From: Paracoccaceae bacterium
GTDB taxonomy: Bacteria > Pseudomonadota > Alphaproteobacteria > Rhodobacterales > Rhodobacteraceae
DNA: 31,943 nucleotides
NCBI GenBank assembly: GCA_027030435.1
Contig: JALVEX010000184.1
Span: forward strand, 1-31,943
Reading direction: 5' to 3'
Positions 23,037 to 30,870 of the stretch are shown here, in pieces (positions within the stretch are counted from its first letter, which is position 1; every line of letters starts with the position of its first letter). The translations under genes were made by a program, and so were the position numbers. The notes under the pieces were generated by a model that saw only the letters and a list, made by a program, of their open reading frames with translations, was not told the origin of the DNA and made no database searches.

Positions 23037-23552
23037 ATGGCATTCTTTCGCCCCGAAGCCCGGGAAGCCCTCTGGCGCTGGCGTGAAGCGCTGATCGGCG
23101 TAGCGATCGCGCTTCTCGGGCTGTTCATGGCGATCGGAGCGCAGGGGCTGGATCTCTGGCTCGGGCTGGCGGTGATTTTCGCTGGTGCGGCGCTTGGCTG
23201 GGCGGGCTTTCAGCTTGGCCGCTTTCGCCGCGCCCGCGGCGGGCCCGGGGTGGTGCAGGTGGACGAGCGCCGCATCGCCTATTTCGGCCCCCATACGGGC
23301 GGCATCGTGGCGCTTGATTCGCTCTTGCGGCTCGAAATTGCGCCGTCACCTGCGGGCGCCCTTGCCTGGCGGCTCCATCACGAGGGCGGCGCGCCGGTTG
23401 AAATCCCCGTCAACGCAGAGGGGGCGGAAGCGCTTTTCGATGCCTTCGCCGCCCTGCCCGGCCTCAGGATCGAACCGATGCTTCAGGCGCTCGAGAGGCC
23501 GCCCGGTCAACTGGCCGTGATCTGGGAAAAGCCGGTGCGAAGGTTGCATTGA
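23037..23552 (+). CDS. Two-TM membrane protein of unknown function
   Basis: This 171-residue protein starts on the base after the rsmE stop. Two hydrophobic helices (about 17-35 and 39-58) form a hairpin, followed by an Arg-rich stretch and a soluble domain (about 70-171) with beta-strand-like patterns. There is no catalytic motif I recognise. Position between rsmE and gshA and immediate adjacency to rsmE suggest co-translation. Codon use is like its neighbours, which supports it being a real gene. Confidence 0.78.
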   Translation: MAFFRPEAREALWRWREALIGVAIALLGLFMAIGAQGLDLWLGLAVIFAGAALGWAGFQLGRFRRARGGPGVVQVDERRIAYFGPHTGGIVALDSLLRLEIAPSPAGALAWRLHHEGGAPVEIPVNAEGAEALFDAFAALPGLRIEPMLQALERPPGQLAVIWEKPVRRLH

Positions 23553-23577
23553 CAACCCTTCCGTTTCCTTTCACCAC
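23549..23577 (+). promoter_or_regulatory. Possible promoter for gshA
   Basis: TTGACA (23549-23554) is a perfect -35 and overlaps the stop of the preceding gene. A 17 bp spacer leads to CACCAC, a very weak -10. GGTTG-6 nt-CAACC (23542-23557) forms a small palindrome across the -35. Only the -35 is persuasive. Confidence 0.28.
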
Positions 23578-23624
23578 TTGGGGCCACGCCGAAAGGCACG
23601 GGCGAACGGAAGCGGAGAAAATTC

Positions 23625-24995
23625 ATGTCGATCCCCCAATCGGGCGGTGGCCCGATCGAGCACGAGGGCCAGCTGGCCGAATTTCTGGAAGCGGGCTGCA
23701 AGCCGAAGGAAGCATGGCGGATCGGCACCGAACACGAGAAATTCGGCTATTGCAGGGACACGCTGAAGCCGCTCCCCTATGAGGGTGATCGCTCGGTCAA
23801 GGCGATGCTCGAGGGCCTGCGCGATCGCTTCGGCTGGCAGGGAATCGAGGAGGGAGGCTATCTGATCGGGCTCGAGAAGGGTGGCGCCAACATCTCGCTC
23901 GAGCCGGGCGGGCAGCTCGAGCTTTCCGGCGCGCCGCTCGAAACGATCCATGCAACCTGCGACGAGGTGAACGAACACCTGCGCGAGGTGCAGACCGTGG
24001 CCGACGGGATCGGCGCGGGGTTCATCGGCCTTGGCGCCGCCCCGATCTGGCGCCATGAGGACATGCCGATGATGCCCAAGGGCCGTTACAAGCTGATGAC
24101 GCCCTACATGGAGAAGGTCGGCACCCATGGCACGCAGATGATGTATCGCACCTGCACGGTGCAGGTGAATCTCGATTTCGCCTCCGAGGCGGACATGGTG
24201 AAGAAATTCCGCGTGGCGCTCGCGCTTCAGCCGGTGGCGACGGCGCTTTTTGCAAGCTCCCCCTTCTTCGAGGGCAGGCCCACGGGCTACAAGAGCTGGC
24301 GTTCACGCATCTGGCGCGATCTCGATCAGAGCCGCACCGGGATGCTGCCCTTCGTGTTCGAGGAGGGGATGGGCTTTCAGCGCTATGTGGATTACGCGCT
24401 CGATGTGCCTATGTATTTCGTCTATCGCGACGGGAAATACATCGATGCGCTGGGCATGAGCTTCCGTGATTTCCTCAGGGGCGAATTGCCCGCGCTGCCC
24501 GGCGAAAAGCCGACGCTCAGCGATTGGGCCGATCATCTGACCACGATCTTCCCCGAAGCGCGCATCAAGCAATACATGGAGATGCGCGGCGCCGATGGCG
24601 GCCCGTGGCGGCGCCTCTGTGCCCTGCCGGCCTTCTGGGTGGGGCTGATGTATGACTCGGGCGCGCTCGATGCGGCCTGGGATCTGGCGAAGGGCTGGAG
24701 CGCCGAAACCCGCGAGGCCTGGCGCATCGCTGCCGGCCGGGACGGGCTTGACGCGGAGGTGGAAGGGATGCGGATGCGCGATCTTGCCAGCGAGGCGCTG
24801 GCGATCGCGGAAGCCGGCCTCAAGGCGCGCGCGCGCCCCGGCCTTGGCGGCCTCGTGCCCGATGAGCGCCATTTCCTCAACACGCTGAAGGACGAGGTGG
24901 AAACGGGGATCACCCTGGCCGACGAGCTGCTGGGAAAATACCACGGCCCCTGGGGCGGCGATCTGACGCGCATCTATGAGGAATACAGCTACTGA
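23625..24995 (+). CDS. gshA: Glutamate-cysteine ligase (plant/alphaproteobacterial type)
   Basis: This is the first enzyme of glutathione synthesis, joining glutamate and cysteine with ATP. It has 456 residues, matching the plant-like class rather than E. coli GshA. Family motifs: I-G-T-E-H-E-K-F-G-Y (about 33-42), L-E-P-G-G-Q-L-E-L-S-G-A-P (about 92-104), Y-R-T-C-T-V-Q-V-N-L-D-F (about 174-185) and the W-R-S-R-I-W segment. The ATG at 23625 has GCGGAG upstream. It converges on plsY with 39 bp between. Confidence 0.95.
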   Translation: MSIPQSGGGPIEHEGQLAEFLEAGCKPKEAWRIGTEHEKFGYCRDTLKPLPYEGDRSVKAMLEGLRDRFGWQGIEEGGYLIGLEKGGANISLEPGGQLELSGAPLETIHATCDEVNEHLREVQTVADGIGAGFIGLGAAPIWRHEDMPMMPKGRYKLMTPYMEKVGTHGTQMMYRTCTVQVNLDFASEADMVKKFRVALALQPVATALFASSPFFEGRPTGYKSWRSRIWRDLDQSRTGMLPFVFEEGMGFQRYVDYALDVPMYFVYRDGKYIDALGMSFRDFLRGELPALPGEKPTLSDWADHLTTIFPEARIKQYMEMRGADGGPWRRLCALPAFWVGLMYDSGALDAAWDLAKGWSAETREAWRIAAGRDGLDAEVEGMRMRDLASEALAIAEAGLKARARPGLGGLVPDERHFLNTLKDEVETGITLADELLGKYHGPWGGDLTRIYEEYSY

Positions 24996-25034
24996 AAGCA
25001 GATGATGAAAGCGGCGCGTGTCACCGCCTTTGGC

Positions 25035-25658
25035 TCAGCTTTCGTCATCCGCCGTCTTCCGGCCGATCTTCGGCTCGGTGCCGGCTTCGAGGCGCTTGAT
25101 GTTTTCACGGTGGCGCCAGTAGATCAGCACCGTCAGCGCCACGCCGAGGAAGAACATCTCGCCCTCCCGGAAGATGAAGATCCACATGGTGCTGAAGCCC
25201 GCCGCCGCCAGTGCCGCGAGAGAGGAATATCTGAACAGCATGGCAAAGAAGAGCCAGGTGGCGCAGACGGCCAGCCCCACTTTCCAGGAAAGCGCCAGCA
25301 TGATGCCGATGAAGGTGGCGACCCCCTTGCCGCCGCGAAACCCGAGCCAGACCGGATAGCAATGGCCCAGAAAGGCCGCGAGCGCCGCCATCTGCGCCGC
25401 GTCCTCCGCCCAGAATGCGCGCGCGATCAGCACCGCGGCCGCGCCCTTGCCCATGTCGAGCAGGAGCGTCAGCGCGGCGGCCTTCCTGTTGCCGGTGCGC
25501 AGCACGTTGGTGGCGCCGATATTGCCCGATCCGATCCGGCGCAGATCGCCAAGCCCCATCAGCCGCGCCAGCACCATCCCCCAGGGGATCGAGCCCAGAA
25601 GATAGCCGATCAGGATCGCCAGCCCCATGCCGAGGGGGCCCGTCATTGCTTCGGGCAT
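25035..25658 (-). CDS. plsY: Acyl-phosphate glycerol-3-phosphate acyltransferase
   Basis: This 207-residue integral membrane acyltransferase moves the acyl group from acyl-phosphate to glycerol 3-phosphate, starting phospholipid synthesis. All three conserved loops are present: G-S-I-P-W-G, G-S-G-N-I-G-A-T-N (about 43-51) and G-F-R-G-G-K-G-V-A-T (about 106-115). Its ATG overlaps the stop of the pyrC-like gene (ATGA), so it is translationally coupled at the end of the pyrB-pyrC' unit. The C-terminal tail is charged. Confidence 0.96.
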   Translation of the reverse strand: MPEAMTGPLGMGLAILIGYLLGSIPWGMVLARLMGLGDLRRIGSGNIGATNVLRTGNRKAAALTLLLDMGKGAAAVLIARAFWAEDAAQMAALAAFLGHCYPVWLGFRGGKGVATFIGIMLALSWKVGLAVCATWLFFAMLFRYSSLAALAAAGFSTMWIFIFREGEMFFLGVALTVLIYWRHRENIKRLEAGTEPKIGRKTADDES

Positions 25659-26944
25659 CAGTTGCCCTCCTTTCCGAATATCTGCCGCCCGCCAACGAAG
25701 GTCGCGAGCACCCTGCCCTGCATCCTGGCGCCGTCGAACGGGGTGTTCTTCGATTTCGATCTGAGCCTGAAGCGATCGAGCACGAAGGGCTTGTGCGGAT
25801 CGAACAGGACGAGATCGGCCGGCGCTCCCTTCGAGAGGCGGCCCGAGGGAAGCCCCATCAGGCGCGCCGGATTGAGGGCAAGCGCGCAGAAAAGCGCGGG
25901 CAGCGAGATATGCCCTCCGTGCCAGAGCCGCAACGCGGCCGGCAGCAGGGTTTCGAGCCCCACGGCGCCCGATGCGGCCTCCTCGAAGGGCAGGCGCTTG
26001 CTTTCCTCGTCCTGCGGGGTGTGCATGGAGGAGATCACGTCGATCAGCCCTTCGCGCACGGCACCGATCATGGCGAGGCGGTCCTCTTCGCTCCTGAGAG
26101 GGGGCTTCAGCTTGAAGAAGGTGCGGTAATCGCCGATGTCGAGCTCGTTGAGGGTGAGGTGATGGATGTTGACGCCCGCCGTCACGCCAAGCCCCGCTTC
26201 CCTGGCGCGCCGGAGGGCCGGGAGGGCGGCGGCGGTGGAGAGATTGTCGGCGTGGTAGCGCGCGCCCGTCATCTCCACGATCGCCAGATCCCGCTCAAGG
26301 CCGAGGCGCTCGGCCATGGGGGAAACGGCCGGCAGGCCGCGCAGGCTGGCGAACTTGCCGCTGGTGGCGGCCGCCCCCCGGCTCAGGATCGGCTCCTGCG
26401 GGTGGGCGATCACCAATGCGCCGAGTGCGCGCGCATAGGTGAGGCATCGGGAGAACACCTTCGTATCGGCCACCACCCGATCGCAATCGGTGAAGGCCAC
26501 GGCGCCCGCATCGGCGAGAAAGCCGATCTCCACCATTTCCCGCCCCTCGCGCCCCTTGGTGAGCGCGGCCATGTGGCGGATGTTGACGGGCGCCGCCTCG
26601 CGCGCGCGCCGGGTGACGAATTCGAGCACCTCGGGGCTGTCGATCGCGGGCAGGGTGTCGGGGCGGGTGATCATGGTTGTCACGCCGCCCGCGGCGGCCG
26701 CTAGCCCCGCCGTGCGGTAGCTTTCCTTGTGCCGCTCGCCGGGCTCGCAGACCTTCACCCCGATATCCACGATTCCCGGCGCGAGATATTTCCCGCCGCA
26801 ATCGATGGCCCGGCCTTTCGGGGGGGCACCCGCGCCCGAGCCGGCAATCATTCCGTTCTCGATCCTGAGCCAGCCTGGGCTTTCCGTGCCGGCCTCGGGG
26901 TTGATCAGGATCGCGTTTGTGAGGGTGAGGGGCTGTTCGCTCAT
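25658..26944 (-). CDS. pyrC: Dihydroorotase-like protein, probably catalytically inactive (PyrC')
   Basis: This 428-residue amidohydrolase-fold protein resembles class I dihydroorotase throughout (P-G-I-V-D, then E-P-G-E, A-A-A-A-G-G-V-T-T, H-H-L, P-L-R-S-E-E-D, and the C-terminal G-A-P-A-D-L-V-L-F-D). Yet the zinc-binding H-x-H after the first Asp is replaced: D60-I-G62-V-K64. The catalytic Asp of the usual T-D-H-A-P-H is Met (S-S-M307-H308-T-P). R-P-D-T replaces the substrate-binding M-P-N-T-type motif. Pseudomonas carries such an inactive PyrC' that supports assembly of aspartate transcarbamoylase, encoded, as here, directly after pyrB with a 4 nt overlap. A structural role is therefore more likely than catalysis, and a working dihydroorotase should exist elsewhere. 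Confidence 0.88.
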   Translation of the reverse strand: MSEQPLTLTNAILINPEAGTESPGWLRIENGMIAGSGAGAPPKGRAIDCGGKYLAPGIVDIGVKVCEPGERHKESYRTAGLAAAAGGVTTMITRPDTLPAIDSPEVLEFVTRRAREAAPVNIRHMAALTKGREGREMVEIGFLADAGAVAFTDCDRVVADTKVFSRCLTYARALGALVIAHPQEPILSRGAAATSGKFASLRGLPAVSPMAERLGLERDLAIVEMTGARYHADNLSTAAALPALRRAREAGLGVTAGVNIHHLTLNELDIGDYRTFFKLKPPLRSEEDRLAMIGAVREGLIDVISSMHTPQDEESKRLPFEEAASGAVGLETLLPAALRLWHGGHISLPALFCALALNPARLMGLPSGRLSKGAPADLVLFDPHKPFVLDRFRLRSKSKNTPFDGARMQGRVLATFVGGRQIFGKEGN

Positions 26945-27909
26945 ACCATGACCCCCTTTCCATCTCCCTCGCTCTCGCGTGCGGCGCGAAGATTGCGCGC
27001 CAGCAGATCCATCGCCGCCATGCGCACCGCCACGCCCATCTCCACCTGTTCCTGAATGACGGAACGGTTGATGTCGTCGGCGATGGTGCCGTCGATCTCG
27101 ACCCCGCGGTTCATCGGCCCCGGGTGCATCACGATCGCATCCGGCTTCGCATGCGAGAGCTTGTCGGCATCAAGCCCCCAGCGGTGGTAATATTCCCGCT
27201 CCGAGGGGATGAAGCCGCCATCCATCCGCTCCTTCTGGAGGCGCAGCATCATCACCACGTCAGCGCCTTGGAGCCCTTCGCGCATGTCGTCATATATCTC
27301 CACGCCGAATTCCCCGATTCTCGCGGGCATCAGCGTGGGCGGGCCGATCAGGCGCAGGCGGTTTTCCATCTTGCCCAGAAGCAGGATGTTGCTGCGCGCC
27401 ACGCGGCTGTGGGCGATATCGCCGCAGATTGCCACGGTGAGGCGATGGAGCCGCCCCTTCTTGCGGCGGATGGTGAGCGCATCGAGGAGGGCCTGGGTGG
27501 GGTGCTCATGGCGTCCGTCGCCGGCATTCAGCACCGCGCAGTTCACCTTCTCGGCCAGAAGGTTGACCGCGCCCGAATGGGGATGGCGCACCACCAGAAG
27601 ATCGGGATGCATTGCGTTGAGCGTCAGCGCGGTATCGATCAGGGTTTCGCCCTTTTTCAGCGAGCTTGCCTGCATGGCCATGTTCATCACGTCGGCGCCG
27701 AGGCGCTTGCCCGCGATCTCGAAGCTGGCCTGGGTGCGGGTCGAGGCTTCGAAGAACATGTTGATCTGGGTCAGCCCCGCAAGCGCCGTGGAATGTTTCT
27801 GCGGGCTGCGGTTGAGATCCACGTAACGATCGGCAAGATCTAGGAGAGTGCGGATCGCATCGGGCCTGAGATACTCGATCCCCAGAAGGTGCCTTGCGTC
27901 GAAGCTCAT
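26941..27909 (-). CDS. pyrB: Aspartate carbamoyltransferase catalytic subunit
   Basis: This enzyme joins carbamoyl phosphate and aspartate, the committed step of pyrimidine synthesis. It has 322 residues. The carbamoyl-phosphate site S56-T-R-T59 in F-F-E-A-S-T-R-T is present, with H-P-T-Q-A-L-L-D and the C-terminal H-P-G-P-M-N-R-G. No regulatory pyrI gene is adjacent; the pyrC' gene overlaps its stop by 4 nt (ATGA). The start at 27909 (M-S-F-D-A-R-H-L-L-G) fits the family. A longer in-frame start at 27978 would begin within the promoter hairpin and is rejected. Confidence 0.97.
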   Translation of the reverse strand: MSFDARHLLGIEYLRPDAIRTLLDLADRYVDLNRSPQKHSTALAGLTQINMFFEASTRTQASFEIAGKRLGADVMNMAMQASSLKKGETLIDTALTLNAMHPDLLVVRHPHSGAVNLLAEKVNCAVLNAGDGRHEHPTQALLDALTIRRKKGRLHRLTVAICGDIAHSRVARSNILLLGKMENRLRLIGPPTLMPARIGEFGVEIYDDMREGLQGADVVMMLRLQKERMDGGFIPSEREYYHRWGLDADKLSHAKPDAIVMHPGPMNRGVEIDGTIADDINRSVIQEQVEMGVAVRMAAMDLLARNLRAARESEGDGKGVMV

Positions 27910-27936
27910 GTGATGCCCTGAATTGCCTGCTGCCCG

Positions 27937-27965
27937 CTTATAGGAACTGCCCGGGCAGCGGGCAA
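27937..27965 (-). promoter_or_regulatory. Promoter for pyrB
   Basis: On the minus strand TTGCCC (27965-27960) and TATAAG (27942-27937) are separated by exactly 17 bp; the -10 matches TATAAT at five of six positions. The leader would be about 20 nt. The -10 lies beside, and the -35 within, an imperfect inverted repeat (27924-27969; TGCCT and TGCCCGC pair with GCGGGCA and AGGCA). Confidence 0.55.
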
Positions 27966-28012
27966 GGCAGAAGGGCATTTACCGCGCCGGCGCGAGCGCC
28001 TAGTTTCGGGCC

Positions 28013-28843
28013 ATGGATTCTTCGCCCGACACCATGAGCCCCGAAGCGGCGCTCGCGGCTCTTGAATGGCAGATCGAGCTTGGCGCCGACGAGGCGATCG
28101 GAGATCGGCCGATCAACCGCTACGAGCTTGCGGCCAAACAGGCCGGGGCGAGAGAGCAGGTGAATGCGCCCGCGCCAGCAGCCCCTTCAGCCCCTTCTGC
28201 CCCCGGGCGGGAGGCCGGTTCCGGCCCTGATCCCGTGGACGAGGCCGAGCGCCTCGCCGCTGCGGCCGATACGCTTGAGGAACTGCGCGCGGCCATCGCC
28301 GCCTTTGATGGCTGCGATCTGAAGAAGGGTGCGCGCAATCTGGTGTTTGCCGATGGCAATCCGGCCGCGCGGGTGATGGTGATCGGCGAGGCGCCGGGGC
28401 GGGAGGAGGATCGCATCGGCAAGCCCTTCGTGGGGCGCGCGGGGCATCTTCTCGATCGCATGTTTGCCGCCATCGGCCTTTCGCGCAGCGCGCCCGATCC
28501 CGATCACGCCCTCTACATCACCAATATCCTCCCCTGGCGGCCGCCGCAGAACCGTGATCCCACGCCCGGGGAAATCGCCGTGATGCGCCCCTTCGTGCTG
28601 CGCCATATCGAGCTTGTTGATCCCGATGTGATCGTGCTGATGGGCAATATCGCCTGTCAGGCGCTTCTGGGGCGGCGCGGCATCACCCGCCTGCGCGGCC
28701 ATTGGCACGAGCTTGGCAGGCGCCCCGTGCAGCCCATGTTTCACCCGGCCTATCTGCTGCGCAACCCTTCCGCCAAGCGCGAGGCCTGGGCCGATCTGCT
28801 CATGCTGAAATCGAGATTGGAGAAATCCCATGCCGAGGATTGA
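28013..28843 (+). CDS. Uracil-DNA glycosylase, family 4/5-like, lacking Fe-S cysteines
   Basis: This 276-residue repair enzyme removes uracil from DNA. The N-terminal extension (1-90) contains a conserved-looking A-L-E-W-Q-I-E-L-G-A-D-E-A segment and an Ala/Pro-rich linker (about 51-75). The catalytic domain shows motif A, G125-E-A-P-G129-R-E-E-D, R-I-G-K-P-F-V-G-R-A-G, N-I-L-P-W-R-P-P, and motif B, H244-P-A-Y-L-L-R-N-P. Family 4 enzymes use four cysteines to hold a [4Fe-4S] cluster; only C101 and C215 exist here and neither gives a C-x-x-C pair. Similar forms are familiar from alphaproteobacteria. It is divergent from pyrB, and its end overlaps moaB by 14 nt. Confidence 0.88.
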   Translation: MDSSPDTMSPEAALAALEWQIELGADEAIGDRPINRYELAAKQAGAREQVNAPAPAAPSAPSAPGREAGSGPDPVDEAERLAAAADTLEELRAAIAAFDGCDLKKGARNLVFADGNPAARVMVIGEAPGREEDRIGKPFVGRAGHLLDRMFAAIGLSRSAPDPDHALYITNILPWRPPQNRDPTPGEIAVMRPFVLRHIELVDPDVIVLMGNIACQALLGRRGITRLRGHWHELGRRPVQPMFHPAYLLRNPSAKREAWADLLMLKSRLEKSHAED

Positions 28844-29372
28844 CGAAAGCAGGAAATTCATCCCCGTGCGCATCGCCGTGCTCACCGTATCCGACAGCCG
28901 CGGGCTCGAGGATGACAGATCCGGCGAGGTGCTTGTCGGGCGTATCGCGGAGGCAGGCCATATCCTCGCCGATCGCAAGATACTGCCCGACGAGCGCGAT
29001 CAGATCGCAGCGCAGTTGCGCGCATGGTGTGAATGCGAGGATGTGGATGTGATCATTTCCACCGGTGGCACCGGGCTCACCGGGCGGGATGTGACGGTGG
29101 AGGCGCACCGGGATGTTTACGAAAAGGAGATCGAGGCCTTCGGCATCGTTTTCACCCATGTCTCGATGCAGAAGATCGGCACATCGGCGGTGCAATCGCG
29201 CGCCACCGGCGGGGTGGCGAAAGGCACCTATCTCTTCGCCCTGCCCGGCAGCCCCGGCGCCTGCCGGGATGCCTGGGACGAGATCCTGAAGCTTCAGCTG
29301 GATTACAGGCACATGCCCTGCAATTTCGTCGAAATCATGCCCCGCCTCGATGAGCATCTGCGCCGCAAGTGA
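28830..29372 (+). CDS. moaB: Molybdenum cofactor biosynthesis protein B
   Basis: This 180-residue MoaB/MogA-family protein is related to the enzyme that adenylates molybdopterin before molybdate insertion. Motifs: V-L-T-V-S-D-S-R (about 18-25), the I-I-S-T-G-G-T-G-L-T-G-R-D-V-T molybdopterin-binding loop (about 74-88), and L-P-G-S-P-G-A (about 139-145). It overlaps the glycosylase stop by 14 nt, implying coupling. moaD and moaE are near 18.2-18.9 kb, so cofactor genes are split in the window. Confidence 0.94.
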   Translation: MPRIDESRKFIPVRIAVLTVSDSRGLEDDRSGEVLVGRIAEAGHILADRKILPDERDQIAAQLRAWCECEDVDVIISTGGTGLTGRDVTVEAHRDVYEKEIEAFGIVFTHVSMQKIGTSAVQSRATGGVAKGTYLFALPGSPGACRDAWDEILKLQLDYRHMPCNFVEIMPRLDEHLRRK

Positions 29373-29429
29373 AACGGTCCGAAGGGGCGATGACGGCCAT
29401 TGGCCGCAGGCATGATGCGGGCCGCGGGC

Positions 29430-29458
29430 TTGGCGGGAGCGCCGCGGGAGCTTATCTT
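29430..29458 (+). promoter_or_regulatory. Possible promoter for the RND efflux operon
   Basis: TTGGCG (29430-29435), a 17 bp spacer and TATCTT (29453-29458) give a moderate sigma-70-type promoter, 46 bp before the adaptor gene. The spacer is GC-rich and partly self-complementary (CCGCGGG on both sides of the -35). No divergent regulator gene is present. Confidence 0.35.
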
Positions 29459-29504
29459 GTGTGAATGGCGCGCCGGGCGGGCGCGGATGAAAGGATGAAA
29501 CGGC

Positions 29505-30869
29505 ATGCGCTTTCTCGGACGCAGCCTTACCGGCCTTTTCCTGCTGGCCGTGACCATCGGCCTTCTGGCCTGGGCCGGCGGCGTGATCGTGAGCGCGATC
29601 GAGGCGCGAAAGAGCCGCGAGGCGCATGTCATCGCGCCGCGCGAGCGGGTGTTTTCCGTTGCTGTCGTGAAGGCGGATCCGCGCGATATCGCTCCCATGA
29701 TCGAAACCTTCGGCGAACTGCGCAGCCTGCGTCAGCTTGATCTGCGCGCCATGTCATCCGGCCGGATCGTCTATCTTGCCGGGGAATTCGAGGAAGGCGG
29801 GAAGGTGCGGGCCGGCCAGCGCCTCGCGCAGATCGACCCCGCGGAAGCGCGATCGGCGCTGGAGAACGCCCGGGCCGGGCTTGAAGAGGCCGAGGCCGAG
29901 CGCAAGAGCGCCGAGGCCGCGCATGAGCTTGCAAAGCGGGATCTCGAGCTTGCCGAGGCACAGGCCGAGCTTCGCGCGCGCGCCCTTGCCCGCCAGCGTG
30001 ATCTTCTGGCGCGCGGCGTGGGCACGGATGCGGCCGTGGAGGCAGCGGAGCTTGCCGATCAGGCCGCGCGCCAGGTGGTGCTTTCGCGCCGCCAAGGGGT
30101 GCAGCAGGCCGAGAGCCGCCTTGCAAGGGCACTGATTGCCCTGAAGCGGGCTGAAAACGCGCTTGCAGATGCACGCCGCCGGCTGGCCGATACCACGATC
30201 AGCGCGCCTTTCGCCGGCCGGCTTGAAGGGGTATCGGCCATCGAGGGCGGGATCGTGCAGAAAAACGAGCGCCTCGCCCGGCTCATCGATCCCGCGGCCA
30301 TCGAGGTGGCTTTCAGCGTTTCCACCGCGCAATACGCCCGCCTTCTCGGGCCGACCGGCTCGCTCGCGCCGCTTCCGGTGGAGGTGCGGCTTGAAAGCGG
30401 CGCTGCGGATGGGCCGCTGGCCGTGGCAACGGGCACGCTCGGGCGCGAAAGCACGACAACCGGAGAAGGGCGGACGGGCCGACAGCTTTTCGCCCGCCTC
30501 GAAGGGGCGGCGGAAGCGGGGATGCGACCGGGAGATTTCGTGCGTGTCCGCCTGTTCGAGCCGGTTCTGAAGGATGTGGTGAAACTGCCTGCACAGGCCC
30601 TCGGCCCGGATGGCAGCGTTCTGGTTCTGGATGGCGGGAACAGGCTCGAGGCGCTGACGGTGAAGCTTCTGCGCCGCCAGGGCAATGATGTGATCATCCG
30701 CGCCCCGGCGCTCGCCGGGCGGCTCGTGGTTGCGCATCGCACGCCGCTTCTTGGCGCGGGGATCAAGGTCAACCCGCTGCGCAGCGATGCGGAAGGCGGT
30801 TCGGCGGGCGACGGCGCCGGGGCAAGGGGCACCACGCTTGCCGGCGAAAGCCCCGGAAAGGGCGGCTGA
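29505..30869 (+). CDS. RND efflux periplasmic adaptor (HlyD/membrane fusion protein family)
   Basis: This 454-residue periplasmic adaptor links an inner-membrane RND pump to an outer-membrane channel. An N-terminal membrane anchor covers about 7-30. The first lipoyl half follows (about 75-111; M-S-S-G-R-I-V-Y-L and V-R-A-G-Q-R-L-A). A long Glu/Ala/Arg-rich alpha-hairpin coiled coil (about 112-232) leads to the second lipoyl half (T-I-S-A-P-F-A-G-R-L, about 234-265) and beta-barrel and membrane-proximal domains. The Gly-rich C-terminal tail (about 425-454) is likely disordered. The RND gene begins 1 nt after its stop. Confidence 0.92.
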   Translation: MRFLGRSLTGLFLLAVTIGLLAWAGGVIVSAIEARKSREAHVIAPRERVFSVAVVKADPRDIAPMIETFGELRSLRQLDLRAMSSGRIVYLAGEFEEGGKVRAGQRLAQIDPAEARSALENARAGLEEAEAERKSAEAAHELAKRDLELAEAQAELRARALARQRDLLARGVGTDAAVEAAELADQAARQVVLSRRQGVQQAESRLARALIALKRAENALADARRRLADTTISAPFAGRLEGVSAIEGGIVQKNERLARLIDPAAIEVAFSVSTAQYARLLGPTGSLAPLPVEVRLESGAADGPLAVATGTLGRESTTTGEGRTGRQLFARLEGAAEAGMRPGDFVRVRLFEPVLKDVVKLPAQALGPDGSVLVLDGGNRLEALTVKLLRRQGNDVIIRAPALAGRLVVAHRTPLLGAGIKVNPLRSDAEGGSAGDGAGARGTTLAGESPGKGG

Positions 30870-30870
30870 A

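Noticed and set aside
29373..29504. Small gene between moaB and the RND adaptor
   Set aside because: Short frames exist, but none has a ribosome-binding site or recognisable sequence. The gap is better read as a promoter region.
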